A stretch of 64,000 nucleotides of DNA from Azorhizobium oxalatiphilum (GTDB lineage Bacteria; Pseudomonadota; Alphaproteobacteria; Rhizobiales; Xanthobacteraceae): contig NZ_BMCT01000003.1 in assembly GCF_014635325.1 (NCBI RefSeq), positions 62,001-126,000 of the forward strand. The letters run 5' to 3'. Position 1 is the stretch's first letter. Every line of letters starts with the position of its first letter. Under the pieces are notes generated by a model. It saw only the letters and a list, made by a program, of their open reading frames with translations. It searched no databases and was not told where the DNA came from. A program made the translations under genes and the position numbers. Below are positions 32,752-41,614 of the stretch, one piece after another.

Positions 32752-33642
32752 TCAGGCGAAGGCGGCGGCGAGAGGGGCGGCTTTGGCGCTCGGCTGAAGG
32801 TCGGTCCGCACGGCGAGAAAGCCTTCGAAATGATCCAGCGAACATTCCGGATGGAACGGGATCCGCAGGTCCAGCTCGCGTACCTGCCAGCTGTGTGCGA
32901 TCCGGTAGCCGTGGCGCTGGATGTAACGGACCAGCCCGTCGCGGTTGAAGATGCGATAGGGGCTGGAGGTGGTGACGAAGCTCTGGTTGGTCCATTGGTC
33001 CGGGCCGTCCCAGACCGGCACCTTGTTGAGCAGGATATAATCGGGCTTCTTGCGGATGCTCTCCAGCAGGCCCGGCCCGTGCTGGCCGATGGGGTCGCGC
33101 ATGTACTGGATGGCGCCGAGCGCCAGCAGCAGGTCGCAGGGCGGGGCGCGGCCGAGATCGGTGCCGAAGCTGATCCGCTCCGATTTCAGCCGGGCATGCC
33201 GGGCGCGGCCATGTTCCACCATGCGGGGCATATCGACCACGTGCCAGTGGTGGCCCTCGTCCAGCAGGTCGAAGCGTTCTGCGGTCTCGAAGGCGATGCC
33301 GCCGGCCCCGCCCACGTCGAGCACGGTCATGCCCTGCCGCAGCAATTTTCCGAGCCAGAGCAGCACGGCGAATTGCGAGGGCTGGGTGGGATCCATGCCG
33401 CCGCGATGGACGGGATGCTCATGGTCGATCACCTCCTTTGCCAATGCGCTGTCGTTCCAGCCCACGGCCGAGAAGCGCCGGGCCTGCGCCTCGGCGGCGT
33501 CGAAACTGTCATGCAGGCCGTGGAACAGGTTCATGCGCCGCGACCAGACCTTGCGAGCGTAGAGATCGGGCAGGAAGGGCAGGCGGCCGGCCCATCGGCC
33601 GAGCACGGTCTGGGTCAGCGCAATCTTGATCAGCTTTTCCAT
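32752..33642 (-). CDS. TIGR04325-type putative methyltransferase
   Basis: The 296-residue protein resembles the TIGR04325 (LIC12133) methyltransferase family. It has an N-terminal helical segment, then a SAM-binding Rossmann motif VLDVGGAGGIAFE and later LLALGAIQYM and NRDGLVRYIQRHGYRI. Members sit in surface polysaccharide contexts in other bacteria; here no such cluster is visible. The ATG at 33642 (MEKLIKIALTQTVLG) is the likely start, because the upstream in-frame stretch is Pro/Arg-rich. It ends 3 bases from the convergent LysR stop. Confidence 0.75.
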   Translation of the reverse strand: MEKLIKIALTQTVLGRWAGRLPFLPDLYARKVWSRRMNLFHGLHDSFDAAEAQARRFSAVGWNDSALAKEVIDHEHPVHRGGMDPTQPSQFAVLLWLGKLLRQGMTVLDVGGAGGIAFETAERFDLLDEGHHWHVVDMPRMVEHGRARHARLKSERISFGTDLGRAPPCDLLLALGAIQYMRDPIGQHGPGLLESIRKKPDYILLNKVPVWDGPDQWTNQSFVTTSSPYRIFNRDGLVRYIQRHGYRIAHSWQVRELDLRIPFHPECSLDHFEGFLAVRTDLQPSAKAAPLAAAFA

Positions 33643-34051
33643 AAGCGCCTCGATACGGGCGGACGATGGAGGAGCCTCACATGGCGGGCCGGGGAAGTCG
33701 CCTCGCCCGAACGGGCGAGGCGCGCTCAATGGAGACATCGCTCCGGCGCAAAGGAGTAGGCCCGCAGGCGCATGCGGGGTGAGGGGTACATCCGGATGAC
33801 GGTGCGCGGGCTGCCGAGGCAGGCCGGGCGGACAGGCGAAGCAGGGACGCGGAAAACCGGGCGACCGGCTGCGGCACCGGAAGGACCGTTTCAATGAAGA
33901 GTTCATGTCCCGGGATCAATGCGGGCCAATAATGAGCAAAGAGTCATTATTGAATGACCCCGCAAACGAAAGGTACCGACCGGCATGGAACCGGGGTGAC
34001 AGGCGGTCATGTCCACGGCGAAGCCGTCCGGGTGCTGCGCATCTGCGAGGC
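33643..34051. other. Intergenic region with an AT-rich palindrome
   Basis: These 409 bases contain no credible gene. Most is GC-rich leader-like DNA, but around 33927-33990 it turns AT-rich and holds the palindrome listed separately. Confidence 0.4.
33927..33952. promoter_or_regulatory. AT-rich palindrome between the antiporter and methyltransferase genes
   Basis: CAATAATGA at 33927-33935 and TCATTATTG at 33944-33952 are perfect 9-bp arms with an 8-bp spacer, about 285 bp upstream of the methyltransferase start and 100 bp after the antiporter stop. It resembles a dimeric repressor site; its composition stands out from the surrounding DNA. Confidence 0.5.
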
Positions 34052-35143
34052 TCAGGGGGCGGCGGCGATGAAGACGAACACCGCGAAGATGACGAGATGG
34101 ACCCCACCCTGCAGAATGGTCGTCCGGCCCGTGGCGAGGGTGATCGTTCCCATGATCAGCGTCAGCACGATCTGCACGATGTGATCGGCTTCCAGCCCCA
34201 TGGTGATCGGCTGGTGGAGCAGCAGCGAAATGATCGCGATGGTGGGAATGCTGAGCCCGATGCTGGCGAGGGCTGAGCCCAGCGCGAGGTTGAGGCTCTT
34301 CTGGATCTTGTTGGCCTTCGCGGCGCGAATGGCCGTCGTGCCCTCCGGCAGCAGGACCACCGCCGCCACCAGCACGCCGATGAGCTGCGGATTGAGCCCC
34401 GCGGATCGCACCGCATCGCTGATGGTGGGTGTCAGTTCCTCGGCGATGAGGATGACCAGCAGCAGCGCGACGAGCAGCATGAAGGCGCTGAGCGCGGTGG
34501 CCCGGTTGGAGGGCTTCTCCGATGCGTGCGCGTCTTCGGCATCGAGAAAATAGTCGCGATGGCGCACCGTCTGGACGAACAGGAACAGCGCATAGAGGAG
34601 CAGCGAGACCACGGCGACGAAGCCGAGCTGCAAGGGCGAATAGAAGGGGCCGGGCACCGCCGCCGTATAGTTGGGAAGGATGAGAGTCAGCGTCGTCAGC
34701 GTGCCCAGAACCGCAAGCTCCGCCGCTGCGCCCGAGGAGCGGAACTCCTGTTCGCGATGCATGAGGCCGCCGACCAGCAGGCAGAGGCCGATCACGCCGT
34801 TGAGCACGATCATCACTGTTGCGAACACAGTGTCGCGGGCAATTTCGCTGCCTTCGGCGGCGCCTGTCAGCATGACCGAGACGATCAGCGACACCTCGAT
34901 CACCGTCACTGCGGCGGCAAGCACGAGGGAGCCGATGGGCTCGCCGATCTTGTGCGCGATGACCTCCGCATGCTCGACGGCCGCGAACACGGATCCGATC
35001 AGGAACAGCGCCGCCAGCAGGGCGAACAGGCCCGAGCCCTCGCCGAAGAGATGAAGCGCATGCGCCACCAGCACAAGAACGGCACCGCCCATGGCGACCG
35101 TGGCCCAATGGTGTTTCAGAAAATCGGACGGGGAGATCGCCAT
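34052..35143 (-). CDS. ChaA-type calcium (sodium)/proton antiporter
   Basis: The 363-residue protein is a cation/Ca exchanger of the ChaA/CaxA type with about 11 membrane helices. The two alpha repeats are seen as GEPIGSLVLAAAVTVIEVSL and VVLLPEGTTAIRAAKANKIQ, each with the acidic transport residue (Glu). A short acidic loop (DAEDAHASEKPSN) separates the halves. It exports Ca2+ or Na+ in exchange for protons at the inner membrane, relevant to alkaline or salt stress. An upstream palindrome lies 46-63 bp before the ATG at 35143. Confidence 0.9.
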   Translation of the reverse strand: MAISPSDFLKHHWATVAMGGAVLVLVAHALHLFGEGSGLFALLAALFLIGSVFAAVEHAEVIAHKIGEPIGSLVLAAAVTVIEVSLIVSVMLTGAAEGSEIARDTVFATVMIVLNGVIGLCLLVGGLMHREQEFRSSGAAAELAVLGTLTTLTLILPNYTAAVPGPFYSPLQLGFVAVVSLLLYALFLFVQTVRHRDYFLDAEDAHASEKPSNRATALSAFMLLVALLLVILIAEELTPTISDAVRSAGLNPQLIGVLVAAVVLLPEGTTAIRAAKANKIQKSLNLALGSALASIGLSIPTIAIISLLLHQPITMGLEADHIVQIVLTLIMGTITLATGRTTILQGGVHLVIFAVFVFIAAAP

Positions 35144-35188
35144 CGACGCGGTTTCCAGTGTTGATCAGGTTTGGCGGCTCGGAAGACT

Positions 35189-35206
35189 ATATCCGCGTGC
35201 GGATAT
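35189..35206. promoter_or_regulatory. Palindrome in the antiporter promoter
   Basis: ATATCCGC at 35189-35196 and GCGGATAT at 35199-35206 are perfect 8-bp arms with a GT spacer. On the minus strand it overlaps TATAGT, a plausible -10 element, so it may be a repressor site. Confidence 0.5.
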
Positions 35207-35406
35207 CAAAGGGGCTGGTTCCTTGCCGATTGATGACAGTCCGGGGCCCATGCGCTTCCGTGTCCCGGCAGGCTTGGGGCAGGTCGCGGACATCGCCCGG
35301 TTTCCCGGTGCGAAACCGCCCTGCATGCTGGGGGAGCCCGTTCAGGCCAGACGATGGTTCAGGCAGGAGGGGGAGGGCGCGCGACGCCGGGCAAATGCGC
35401 AGGCCC

Positions 35407-36177
35407 TCAACTGGTGAGCGCACGGCATACCGTCGAATGCCCCACGCGGTCCCTGACGCTCGGCGTCATGGCGTTGGATGTATCGACCGGCGGCGGCAAG
35501 GCGCCCTGGTAGCCGTTTGCCCGTAGCCACGCCTGAGCCTGCCGTTGACCGTGCAGGGCGGCCTGTTCCATCCAATGCCGACCTGCCACCGGATCGCGTC
35601 CGGAGCCGGGCCCGTTCAGGTAGGACAGGCCGAGATTGGCCATGGCGTTGACATGGCCATAGGCTCCGGCCTGTTGCCAGAGGCGACGTGCCTCTTCTTC
35701 GTTGCGGGATATCGCCTCGCCGCTGAACAGCAGGATGGCGAGATTGTTCATGGCGCGGGGGTTGCCCGCCAGCACGGCGCGGCAATACCAGACAATGGCG
35801 GTGTCCATATTCCTGGGCACGCCCGAGCCGTACTGATGCTTGTAGCCGAGCGCATTCATGCCCTCGCCATTGCCCTGCTCGGCCGACAGCAGATAGAGGC
35901 GCAAGGCCTCGCCCTGGTCCTCGGGCACATGCTGGCCACGGGCGTAGAGATAGCCCAGATTGACCTGCGCATCGGAATCGCCCGCATCGGCTTCCTGACG
36001 CAGTAGCTTGTAGGCGGTTGCGATGTCGCCGCTGTTGTACGCCTGCATGCCCATGACGGTTCGCGCCGACTGGGCCGTGGCGGACCCCGCCGGCCAGAGC
36101 GCCGCGCACAGGGTGATGACCGCACCGATGGTTCGGCATGTGCCGCGAAGGCGCGGCAAAACCCATTCTGTGCCCAT
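35407..36177 (-). CDS. Secreted Sel1-like (tetratricopeptide-type) repeat protein
   Basis: The 256-residue protein begins at the ATG at 36177 and has a signal peptide ending near GSATAQ. The mature part has five or so Sel1-like repeats of about 36 residues (DAQVNLGYLYARGQ, GMNALGYKHQYGSG, AMNNLAILLFSGEA, AMANLGLSYLNGPG). Such repeats bind other proteins in the envelope. The upstream in-frame extension is unlikely. The ribosome-binding site lies within a run of eight G on the coding strand. Confidence 0.82.
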   Translation of the reverse strand: MGTEWVLPRLRGTCRTIGAVITLCAALWPAGSATAQSARTVMGMQAYNSGDIATAYKLLRQEADAGDSDAQVNLGYLYARGQHVPEDQGEALRLYLLSAEQGNGEGMNALGYKHQYGSGVPRNMDTAIVWYCRAVLAGNPRAMNNLAILLFSGEAISRNEEEARRLWQQAGAYGHVNAMANLGLSYLNGPGSGRDPVAGRHWMEQAALHGQRQAQAWLRANGYQGALPPPVDTSNAMTPSVRDRVGHSTVCRALTS

Positions 36178-36507
36178 CTCCCCCCCCCAACCGAACCTGC
36201 TCCAGTTCGCGCGCGGCGCAGCTTCGCGTGCATCCGTTTGCCCTGCAATCGGAAGTTTCGGGGGGCATCCGCCCGGAGCTTTGCGCCCGTCGGCGATGGC
36301 ACCGTCCAGCACACGCAACGCTCCCCCGCGCCGGCGGCATGCGTGGCGCCGCAATTCGGACATGCGGCGCGCCTCCTTCCCGCACCTGAACTCGCCCGGC
36401 ACCGCGCGCGGGATCGCTCCGGAGCGGCAGCAAAAATGCCCTGCGGATGCGGTGCTTGTGGTGTGAGTTTGTGCTTAATGTCCGGGCATCTGCCCGCAAG
36501 GTGTGCA
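36178..36507. other. Divergent promoter region between the Sel1 and EamA genes
   Basis: This 330-base stretch holds no gene. It contains a run of eight C at 36181-36188, a 12-bp palindrome CGCTCCGGAGCG at 36415-36426, and a short hairpin CGGGCA-TC-TGCCCG at 36483-36496 just ahead of the EamA ribosome-binding site. Confidence 0.4.
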
Positions 36508-37431
36508 ATGTCACCCGCTGATTCCACCGCTTCCACCGCCTCCATCGGCCTGCGCAACACCACGCTGGCCGGCATCGGCATGATGCTGATCGGCATCTTC
36601 GGCTATTCGCTCAACGACGCGCTCGGCAAATGGCTGGTGGCCACCTATTCGGTGCCGCAGGTCATGTGCATCCGCGGGGCCTTCGCGGCGGCGGTGCTGC
36701 TGCCCTTCCTGTGGCGGGACCGGCACAGTCTGCGCGCGATCTCAGCGCATCCGGGCCAGCATGCGCTGCGCATGCTGTTCGTGATCCTCGATGTGGGCTG
36801 CTTCTATCTGGCGGTGGCCCATCTGCCGCTCGCCACCGTCATGACCTATTACCTCGCCGGCCCCATCTATGTGACGGCGCTGTCGCCCTTCCTGCTGGGC
36901 GAGCAGGTGGGCTGGCGGCGGTGGAGCGCGGTGGCGGTGGGCTTCATGGGCGTCCTCATCGCGCTGAAGCCGGCGAGCGGCGGCATCGGCCTGCCGGAGC
37001 TGGCGGCCTTCGTGGGCAGCCTGTCCTTCGGCCTGCTGATGATCGTCACCCGCAAGCTCCGGGGCGCGTCCGAGACGCTGCTCATCACCACGCAGGTGGT
37101 GGCGCCATTGGTGGCGGGCCTGTGCATCGCCCCCTTCATGTGGGTGGCGCCGTCGCCGGTGGATTTCGGCCTGATCGGCTTCCTGGGCATCGTGTCGATG
37201 GTGGCCGGCGTGTGCGTGAACCGCGCGCTCAAGCTGGCGCCGGCCTCCACCGTGGTGCCCTATCAGTACACATTCATCATCTGGGCGACGGTGTTCGGCT
37301 ATCTGTTCTTCGGCGACCGGCCGGAGCCCAACGTGCTGGTGGGCGCCGCCATCATCATCGGCGCCGGCCTTTTCATCTTCATGCGCGAGCACCGCGCCAG
37401 CCGCACCGGCCGCGAGATGCCGCCCGCCTGA
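36508..37431 (+). CDS. EamA-family (DMT superfamily) transporter
   Basis: The 307-residue protein has about ten membrane helices in two EamA repeats, including LGKWLVATYSVPQVMCIRG in the first half and ALKLAPASTVVPYQYTFIIW in the second. It belongs to the drug/metabolite transporter superfamily; members export amino acids, metabolites or riboflavin, and the substrate cannot be assigned. AAGG lies 6 bases before the ATG at 36508. It is convergent with the GST gene. Confidence 0.88.
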   Translation: MSPADSTASTASIGLRNTTLAGIGMMLIGIFGYSLNDALGKWLVATYSVPQVMCIRGAFAAAVLLPFLWRDRHSLRAISAHPGQHALRMLFVILDVGCFYLAVAHLPLATVMTYYLAGPIYVTALSPFLLGEQVGWRRWSAVAVGFMGVLIALKPASGGIGLPELAAFVGSLSFGLLMIVTRKLRGASETLLITTQVVAPLVAGLCIAPFMWVAPSPVDFGLIGFLGIVSMVAGVCVNRALKLAPASTVVPYQYTFIIWATVFGYLFFGDRPEPNVLVGAAIIIGAGLFIFMREHRASRTGREMPPA

Positions 37432-37454
37432 AGAAGGCGGGCGCGCGCGCGTCC

Positions 37455-38111
37455 TCAGAACTCCGCGTCGAGTTCTTCCAGCTCTTCGGGCTCCGCCATC
37501 GCGCCGGCGATCCATTCCTGCATCACCGGATGGGACATGATGCGGGCGCGATAGGCGTCGCACGTATCGTCCAGCTTCACGTCATAGGTGGTGAAGCGCG
37601 AGCACACCGGGGCGTACATGGCATCCGCCAGCGAGGGGCGGTTGCCGATCAGGTACGGCCCGCCATGGGCGGCAAGGCAGCCGCGCCAGATGGCCAGGAT
37701 GCGCTCGATATCCGCCTGCGCGCCCGCCCACACCTTGAAGCCGGGATAGCGGCCCTTGATGTTCATGGGCAGCGCCGAGCGCAGATTGGCGAAGCCGGAA
37801 TGCATCTCGCCCGCCACCGAGAGGCAGTGCGCCCGCGCCGCGCGGTCGGGCGGCAGCAGGTGCGCGTCGGGAAACAGCTCATGCAGGAAGGCGGCGATGG
37901 CCAGCGTGTCCCACACGGTCACGCCCTCATGCTGGAGGCGCGGCACGAGGAAGGAGGGGGAGAGCAGCAGCAGCTCGGCGCGGGCCGAGGGGTCGTCCAC
38001 CGGGACGCGCTCTTCCTCGAATTCGAGACCCGCCAGCTTGCAGATGAGCCAGCCGCGCAGCGACCAGGAGGAGTAGTTCTTGCTCGATATGGTCAGCGTG
38101 GCCTTCGACAT
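37455..38111 (-). CDS. Glutathione S-transferase family protein
   Basis: The 218-residue protein has a thioredoxin-fold GST N-terminus (LTISSKNYSSWSLRGWLICKL, with Ser/Tyr candidates for glutathione activation) and a helical C-terminal domain ending PEELEELDAEF. The YSSWSLR pattern fits the bacterial subgroup related to YfcF-like transferases. It conjugates glutathione or reduces peroxides in the cytosol. Start is the ATG at 38111. It is divergent from phaZ. Confidence 0.87.
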   Translation of the reverse strand: MSKATLTISSKNYSSWSLRGWLICKLAGLEFEEERVPVDDPSARAELLLLSPSFLVPRLQHEGVTVWDTLAIAAFLHELFPDAHLLPPDRAARAHCLSVAGEMHSGFANLRSALPMNIKGRYPGFKVWAGAQADIERILAIWRGCLAAHGGPYLIGNRPSLADAMYAPVCSRFTTYDVKLDDTCDAYRARIMSHPVMQEWIAGAMAEPEELEELDAEF

Positions 38112-38446
38112 GCGCGCCTTCCCGATACCTGCCCGATTCGTGCCGCGAGGAGCCCATCTCCCGCCGCCGTTTCGATGCTGTCGCAGGAGCATAGCTCAAG
38201 CGCGTTGCAATGCACCACGCTCCTCGTCAAAATCCTTCCAGACAGGTACAACCGATCTGGCCGGTGGAAAAGGCTCCAGGCCAGCTTGAGCCAATATGTA
38301 TCAGTTCGCCACGCCGGACGGCGGGCGTTTCGGGGCGGGATGCGGCGGGGCGGTTTGCTGCCGACGGGATGAGGGAGGCGAGGTCGCATGATGGCGCACG
38401 GATCCCGCGGCTTAGCCGCCCGACACCTGTTGAGGTGTCCCGCGCC
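38112..38446. other. Divergent region between GST and PHB depolymerase genes
   Basis: These 335 bases show no gene or strong repeat except the hairpin at 38422-38439 immediately upstream of phaZ. Confidence 0.4.
38422..38439 (+). promoter_or_regulatory. Hairpin covering the phaZ ribosome-binding region
   Basis: GACACCT at 38422-38428 pairs with AGGTGTC at 38433-38439 around GTTG. The GAGG that could act as ribosome-binding site (38432-38435) lies in the loop and 3' arm, so the structure could limit translation. Confidence 0.4.
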
Positions 38447-39667
38447 ATGCTGAGCTATCAGGCATATCAGACCCAGTCGGACCTGATGGAGCCCATCAAG
38501 CTCGGCGCCCACATGGCCCGGCGCCTGCTCGACAGCTCCCTGCTGGCTCCGTTCCAGTCGCTGGCCACCCGCCATCTGTCCGCCGCCTGCGAGATGGTGG
38601 AGCGTGTCGGCCTCACCCACGCCCGGCCGGCCTTCGGCCTCACCTCCACCGAGGTGGGCAACCATGCGGTGCCGGTGGTTGAGGAAGCGGCGCTGCGCCT
38701 GCCCTTCGGCACGCTGCTGCATTTCCGGAAGGACGTGGAGGTGCCCCAGCCCAAGGTGCTGGTGGTGGCTCCGCTCTCCGGCCATTTCGCCACCCTGCTG
38801 CTGGGCACGGTGCGCACGCTCCTGCCGGACCACGACGTCTTCATCACCGATTGGCACAATGCGCGCGACGTCAGCCTGGAGCATGGCGGCTTCGGCTTTG
38901 ACGGCTATGTGGAGCACGTCATCAAGTTCCTGGAGTTCATGGGGCCGGGCAGCCATCTGGTGGCGGTGTGCCAGCCCTGCGTGCAGGCGCTGGTGGCTGC
39001 CGCCGTCATGGCGCAGGACAACAATCCGGCCACCCCGCGCTCCATGACGTTGATGGCGGGGCCCATCGACTGCCGCATCAATCCCACCAAGGTGAATGAT
39101 CTGGCGACCTCGAAGCCCATGTCGTGGTTCGAGCGCAATCTGATCTCCACCGTGCCCATGGGCTTCGAGGGCTCGGGGCGGAAGGTCTATCCGGGCTTCA
39201 TGCAGCTCTCGGCCTTCGTGAGCATGAATCTGGGGCGCCACATGAAGGCGCATTTCGAGCTCTACGACAGTCTCGTGGACGGCGATCTGGAGAAGGCCCA
39301 CACCACCAAGACCTTCTATGACGAATATTTCGCCGTGCTGGATCTGGCGGCAGAGTTCTATCTGGAAACCGTGCAGTACGTGTTCCAGGATTATCGCCTG
39401 CCCAAGGGCGAACTGACCTACAAGGGCAATCCCATCGACTTCAAGGCCATCCGCCGCACCTCGCTGCTGACGGTGGAAGGCGAGCGGGACGACATCTGCT
39501 CGCTGGGCCAGACGGTGGCGGCGCACGACATCTGCACCGGCCTGAAGCCCCACCGCAAGCGCCATCACATGCAGGCGGGCGTTGGCCATTACGGCGTGTT
39601 CAGCGGCCGCAAATGGGCGGGGCAGGTCTATCCCATCGTGCGCAACCACATCCTCTCCAGCGACTGA
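38447..39667 (+). CDS. phaZ: Intracellular polyhydroxybutyrate depolymerase
   Basis: The 406-residue protein matches the intracellular PhaZ family. The nucleophile is Cys175 in VAVCQP (a cysteine lipase-box variant), the Asp lies in the GERDD region and the His in GVGHYGVFSG. It releases 3-hydroxybutyrate from amorphous PHB granules in the cytosol. The start at 38447 gives the usual N-terminus MLSYQAYQTQSDLMEPIKLG. The product would feed 3-hydroxybutyrate and acetoacetate pools, linking it to the decarboxylase at 28986. Confidence 0.95.
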   Translation: MLSYQAYQTQSDLMEPIKLGAHMARRLLDSSLLAPFQSLATRHLSAACEMVERVGLTHARPAFGLTSTEVGNHAVPVVEEAALRLPFGTLLHFRKDVEVPQPKVLVVAPLSGHFATLLLGTVRTLLPDHDVFITDWHNARDVSLEHGGFGFDGYVEHVIKFLEFMGPGSHLVAVCQPCVQALVAAAVMAQDNNPATPRSMTLMAGPIDCRINPTKVNDLATSKPMSWFERNLISTVPMGFEGSGRKVYPGFMQLSAFVSMNLGRHMKAHFELYDSLVDGDLEKAHTTKTFYDEYFAVLDLAAEFYLETVQYVFQDYRLPKGELTYKGNPIDFKAIRRTSLLTVEGERDDICSLGQTVAAHDICTGLKPHRKRHHMQAGVGHYGVFSGRKWAGQVYPIVRNHILSSD

Positions 39668-39840
39668 GCGCGGCACGGCCCGCGCCCGCCCACCGTCATC
39701 ACAACGTCTTGGAGCCCTGTGAAAGGGGTGTGGCATGGCGCGGTTGCGTCAATCGATGGTTGACGCACGGGCCATGCCTTGATTGATGGGCGTGCATCGG
39801 CGGCATCCGTCGCCTGTTACACCCTGGAGGAGCTCCCGGA

Positions 39841-41271
39841 ATGAGCGCTTGGCCGGTTCACGCCACCATTGATGGTCCTATTGTCATGATCGGCTTCGGG
39901 TCGATCGGGCGCGGTACCCTGCCGCTGATCGAACGCCACTTCTCGTTCGATCTGGACCGGATGGTGGTGATTGATCCGGTCGACACCGACCGCAAGCTGC
40001 TCGACGCCCGCGGCATCCGCTACATCCAGTCGGAAGTCACCGCCGAGAATTATCGCGAGCTGCTGACCCCGCTGCTGACCAATGGCGGCGGCCGCGGCTT
40101 CTGCGTGAACCTCTCGGTGGACGTGTCCTCCATCGCCGTCATGGAGCTGTGCCGCGAGATCGGCGCGCTTTACGTGGACACGGTCATCGAGCCCTGGAAG
40201 GGCTTCTATTTCGACAAGTCCATGGGCCCGGAGAAGCGCACCAACTACGCGCTGCGCGAGACCCTGCTCGCCGCCCGCCGCCGCAATCCCGGCGGCCCCA
40301 CCGCCGTCTCCACCTGTGGCGCGAACCCCGGCATGGTGTCCTGGTTCGTGAAGCAGGCGCTGCTGAACATCGCCCATGACACCGGCCTCGACCGGCCGGA
40401 GCCCACCTCCCGCGAGGAATGGGCGCAGCTCGCCCGTGCGCTGGGCGTGAAGGGCATCCACATCGCCGAGCGCGACACCCAGCGCGCCCGCAACCCCAAG
40501 CCGCGCGACGTCTTCGTCAACACCTGGTCGGTGGAAGGCTTCGTCTCCGAGGGCCTGCAGCCGGCGGAGATGGGCTGGGGCACGCATGAGAAGCAGCTTC
40601 CGCCGGACGGCCGCACCCATGAGGGCGGCTGCGGCGCGGCCATCTATCTGATGCGCCCCGGCGCGGATACCCGCGTGCGCTCCTGGACGCCCACGCCCGG
40701 CCCGCAGTTCGGCTTCCTCGTCACCCACAACGAGTCGATCTCCATCGCCGACTACCTGACGGTCCGCGACGGCGACACCGTGGTCTACCGGCCCACCTGC
40801 CACTACGCCTACCACCCGGCCAATGATGCCGTGCTCTCGCTGCACGAGATGTTCGGCGCCGGTGGCAAGCAGCAGTCGAGCTGGAAGATCCTCGACGAGC
40901 ACGAGATCGTCGACGGCATCGACGAACTGGGCGTGCTGGTCTACGGCCATGGCAAGAACGCCTATTGGTACGGCTCGCAGCTCTCCATCGAGGAGACCCG
41001 CCAGCTCGCGCCCTATCAGAACGCCACCGGCCTTCAGGTCACGTCCGCCGTGCTCGCCGGCATGGTGTGGGCGCTGGAAAATCCGGAAGCCGGCATTGTC
41101 GAGGCCGACGAGCTGGACTTCCGTCGCTGCCTGGAAGTGCAGACGCCTTATCTCGGCCCGGTCATCGGCACTTATACCGACTGGAACCCGCTGAAGGATC
41201 GTCTCCCCTTCTTCCCGGAAGAGATCGACGAGGAAGATCCCTGGCAGTTCAAGAACATCATCGTGCGCTGA
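39841..41271 (+). CDS. hss: Homospermidine synthase
   Basis: The 476-residue protein has the N-terminal NAD-binding Rossmann motif IVMIGFGSIGRG and the family blocks STCGANPGMVSWF and GWGTHE. Its length is typical of bacterial Hss. It makes sym-homospermidine from two putrescines (or putrescine plus spermidine) through an NAD-dependent imine mechanism. sym-Homospermidine is the signature polyamine of many rhizobia. GGAGG lies about 12 bases before the ATG at 39841, and a terminator follows at 41344. Its putrescine probably comes from the ornithine decarboxylase at 18489. Confidence 0.96.
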   Translation: MSAWPVHATIDGPIVMIGFGSIGRGTLPLIERHFSFDLDRMVVIDPVDTDRKLLDARGIRYIQSEVTAENYRELLTPLLTNGGGRGFCVNLSVDVSSIAVMELCREIGALYVDTVIEPWKGFYFDKSMGPEKRTNYALRETLLAARRRNPGGPTAVSTCGANPGMVSWFVKQALLNIAHDTGLDRPEPTSREEWAQLARALGVKGIHIAERDTQRARNPKPRDVFVNTWSVEGFVSEGLQPAEMGWGTHEKQLPPDGRTHEGGCGAAIYLMRPGADTRVRSWTPTPGPQFGFLVTHNESISIADYLTVRDGDTVVYRPTCHYAYHPANDAVLSLHEMFGAGGKQQSSWKILDEHEIVDGIDELGVLVYGHGKNAYWYGSQLSIEETRQLAPYQNATGLQVTSAVLAGMVWALENPEAGIVEADELDFRRCLEVQTPYLGPVIGTYTDWNPLKDRLPFFPEEIDEEDPWQFKNIIVR

Positions 41272-41343
41272 TCTGCGGCGAGAAGGCTACCGGCAATCCG
41301 GGAGACTTTTTGACTGCACGCTATACGGTGAGACAGGAAGTTC

Positions 41344-41381
41344 AGCGCCGCACGGAAAGCTCCGTGCGGCGCTGTGCTTTT
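41344..41381 (+). terminator. Rho-independent terminator of hss
   Basis: Bases 41344-41356 pair perfectly with 41361-41373 (13 bp, loop AAGC), followed by GTGCTTTT. It lies about 70 bases after the hss stop. Confidence 0.88.
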
Positions 41382-41614
41382 CAGGATACAGGCAGAAGAA
41401 AAGAGCCCTTGCTATCCACAACCCCTGATGTTGCGGCATTTCCAGCAGTTATTGGCAAGGCCTTGTCCCGTCAGGGGTGCTGAGCCTCCAATAATCATTG
41501 ATCGGAAGTGGAATAATTAAAATCTATGAAAATTGTTGGTTTCGGTACGTTGCGCGGCACCAAAGCTTGCCTGTAGCTCAACCCAGAACACATTTTCGTG
41601 GGCGGCAGGAAGAA
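41382..41614. other. Upstream region of the TonB receptor gene
   Basis: The part nearest the gene (about 41485-41545) is AT-rich and should contain the promoter. A weak Fur-like element, AATAATCATTGAT, is visible at 41492-41504. ACCCCTGA and TCAGGGGT near 41420 and 41470 could pair across about 40 bases. I see no cobalamin riboswitch elements. Confidence 0.3.

Noticed and set aside
41382-41614. Cobalamin riboswitch ahead of the TonB receptor
   Set aside because: The conserved B12-box and core elements are not visible; the receptor sequence also looks like the hydroxamate siderophore type.
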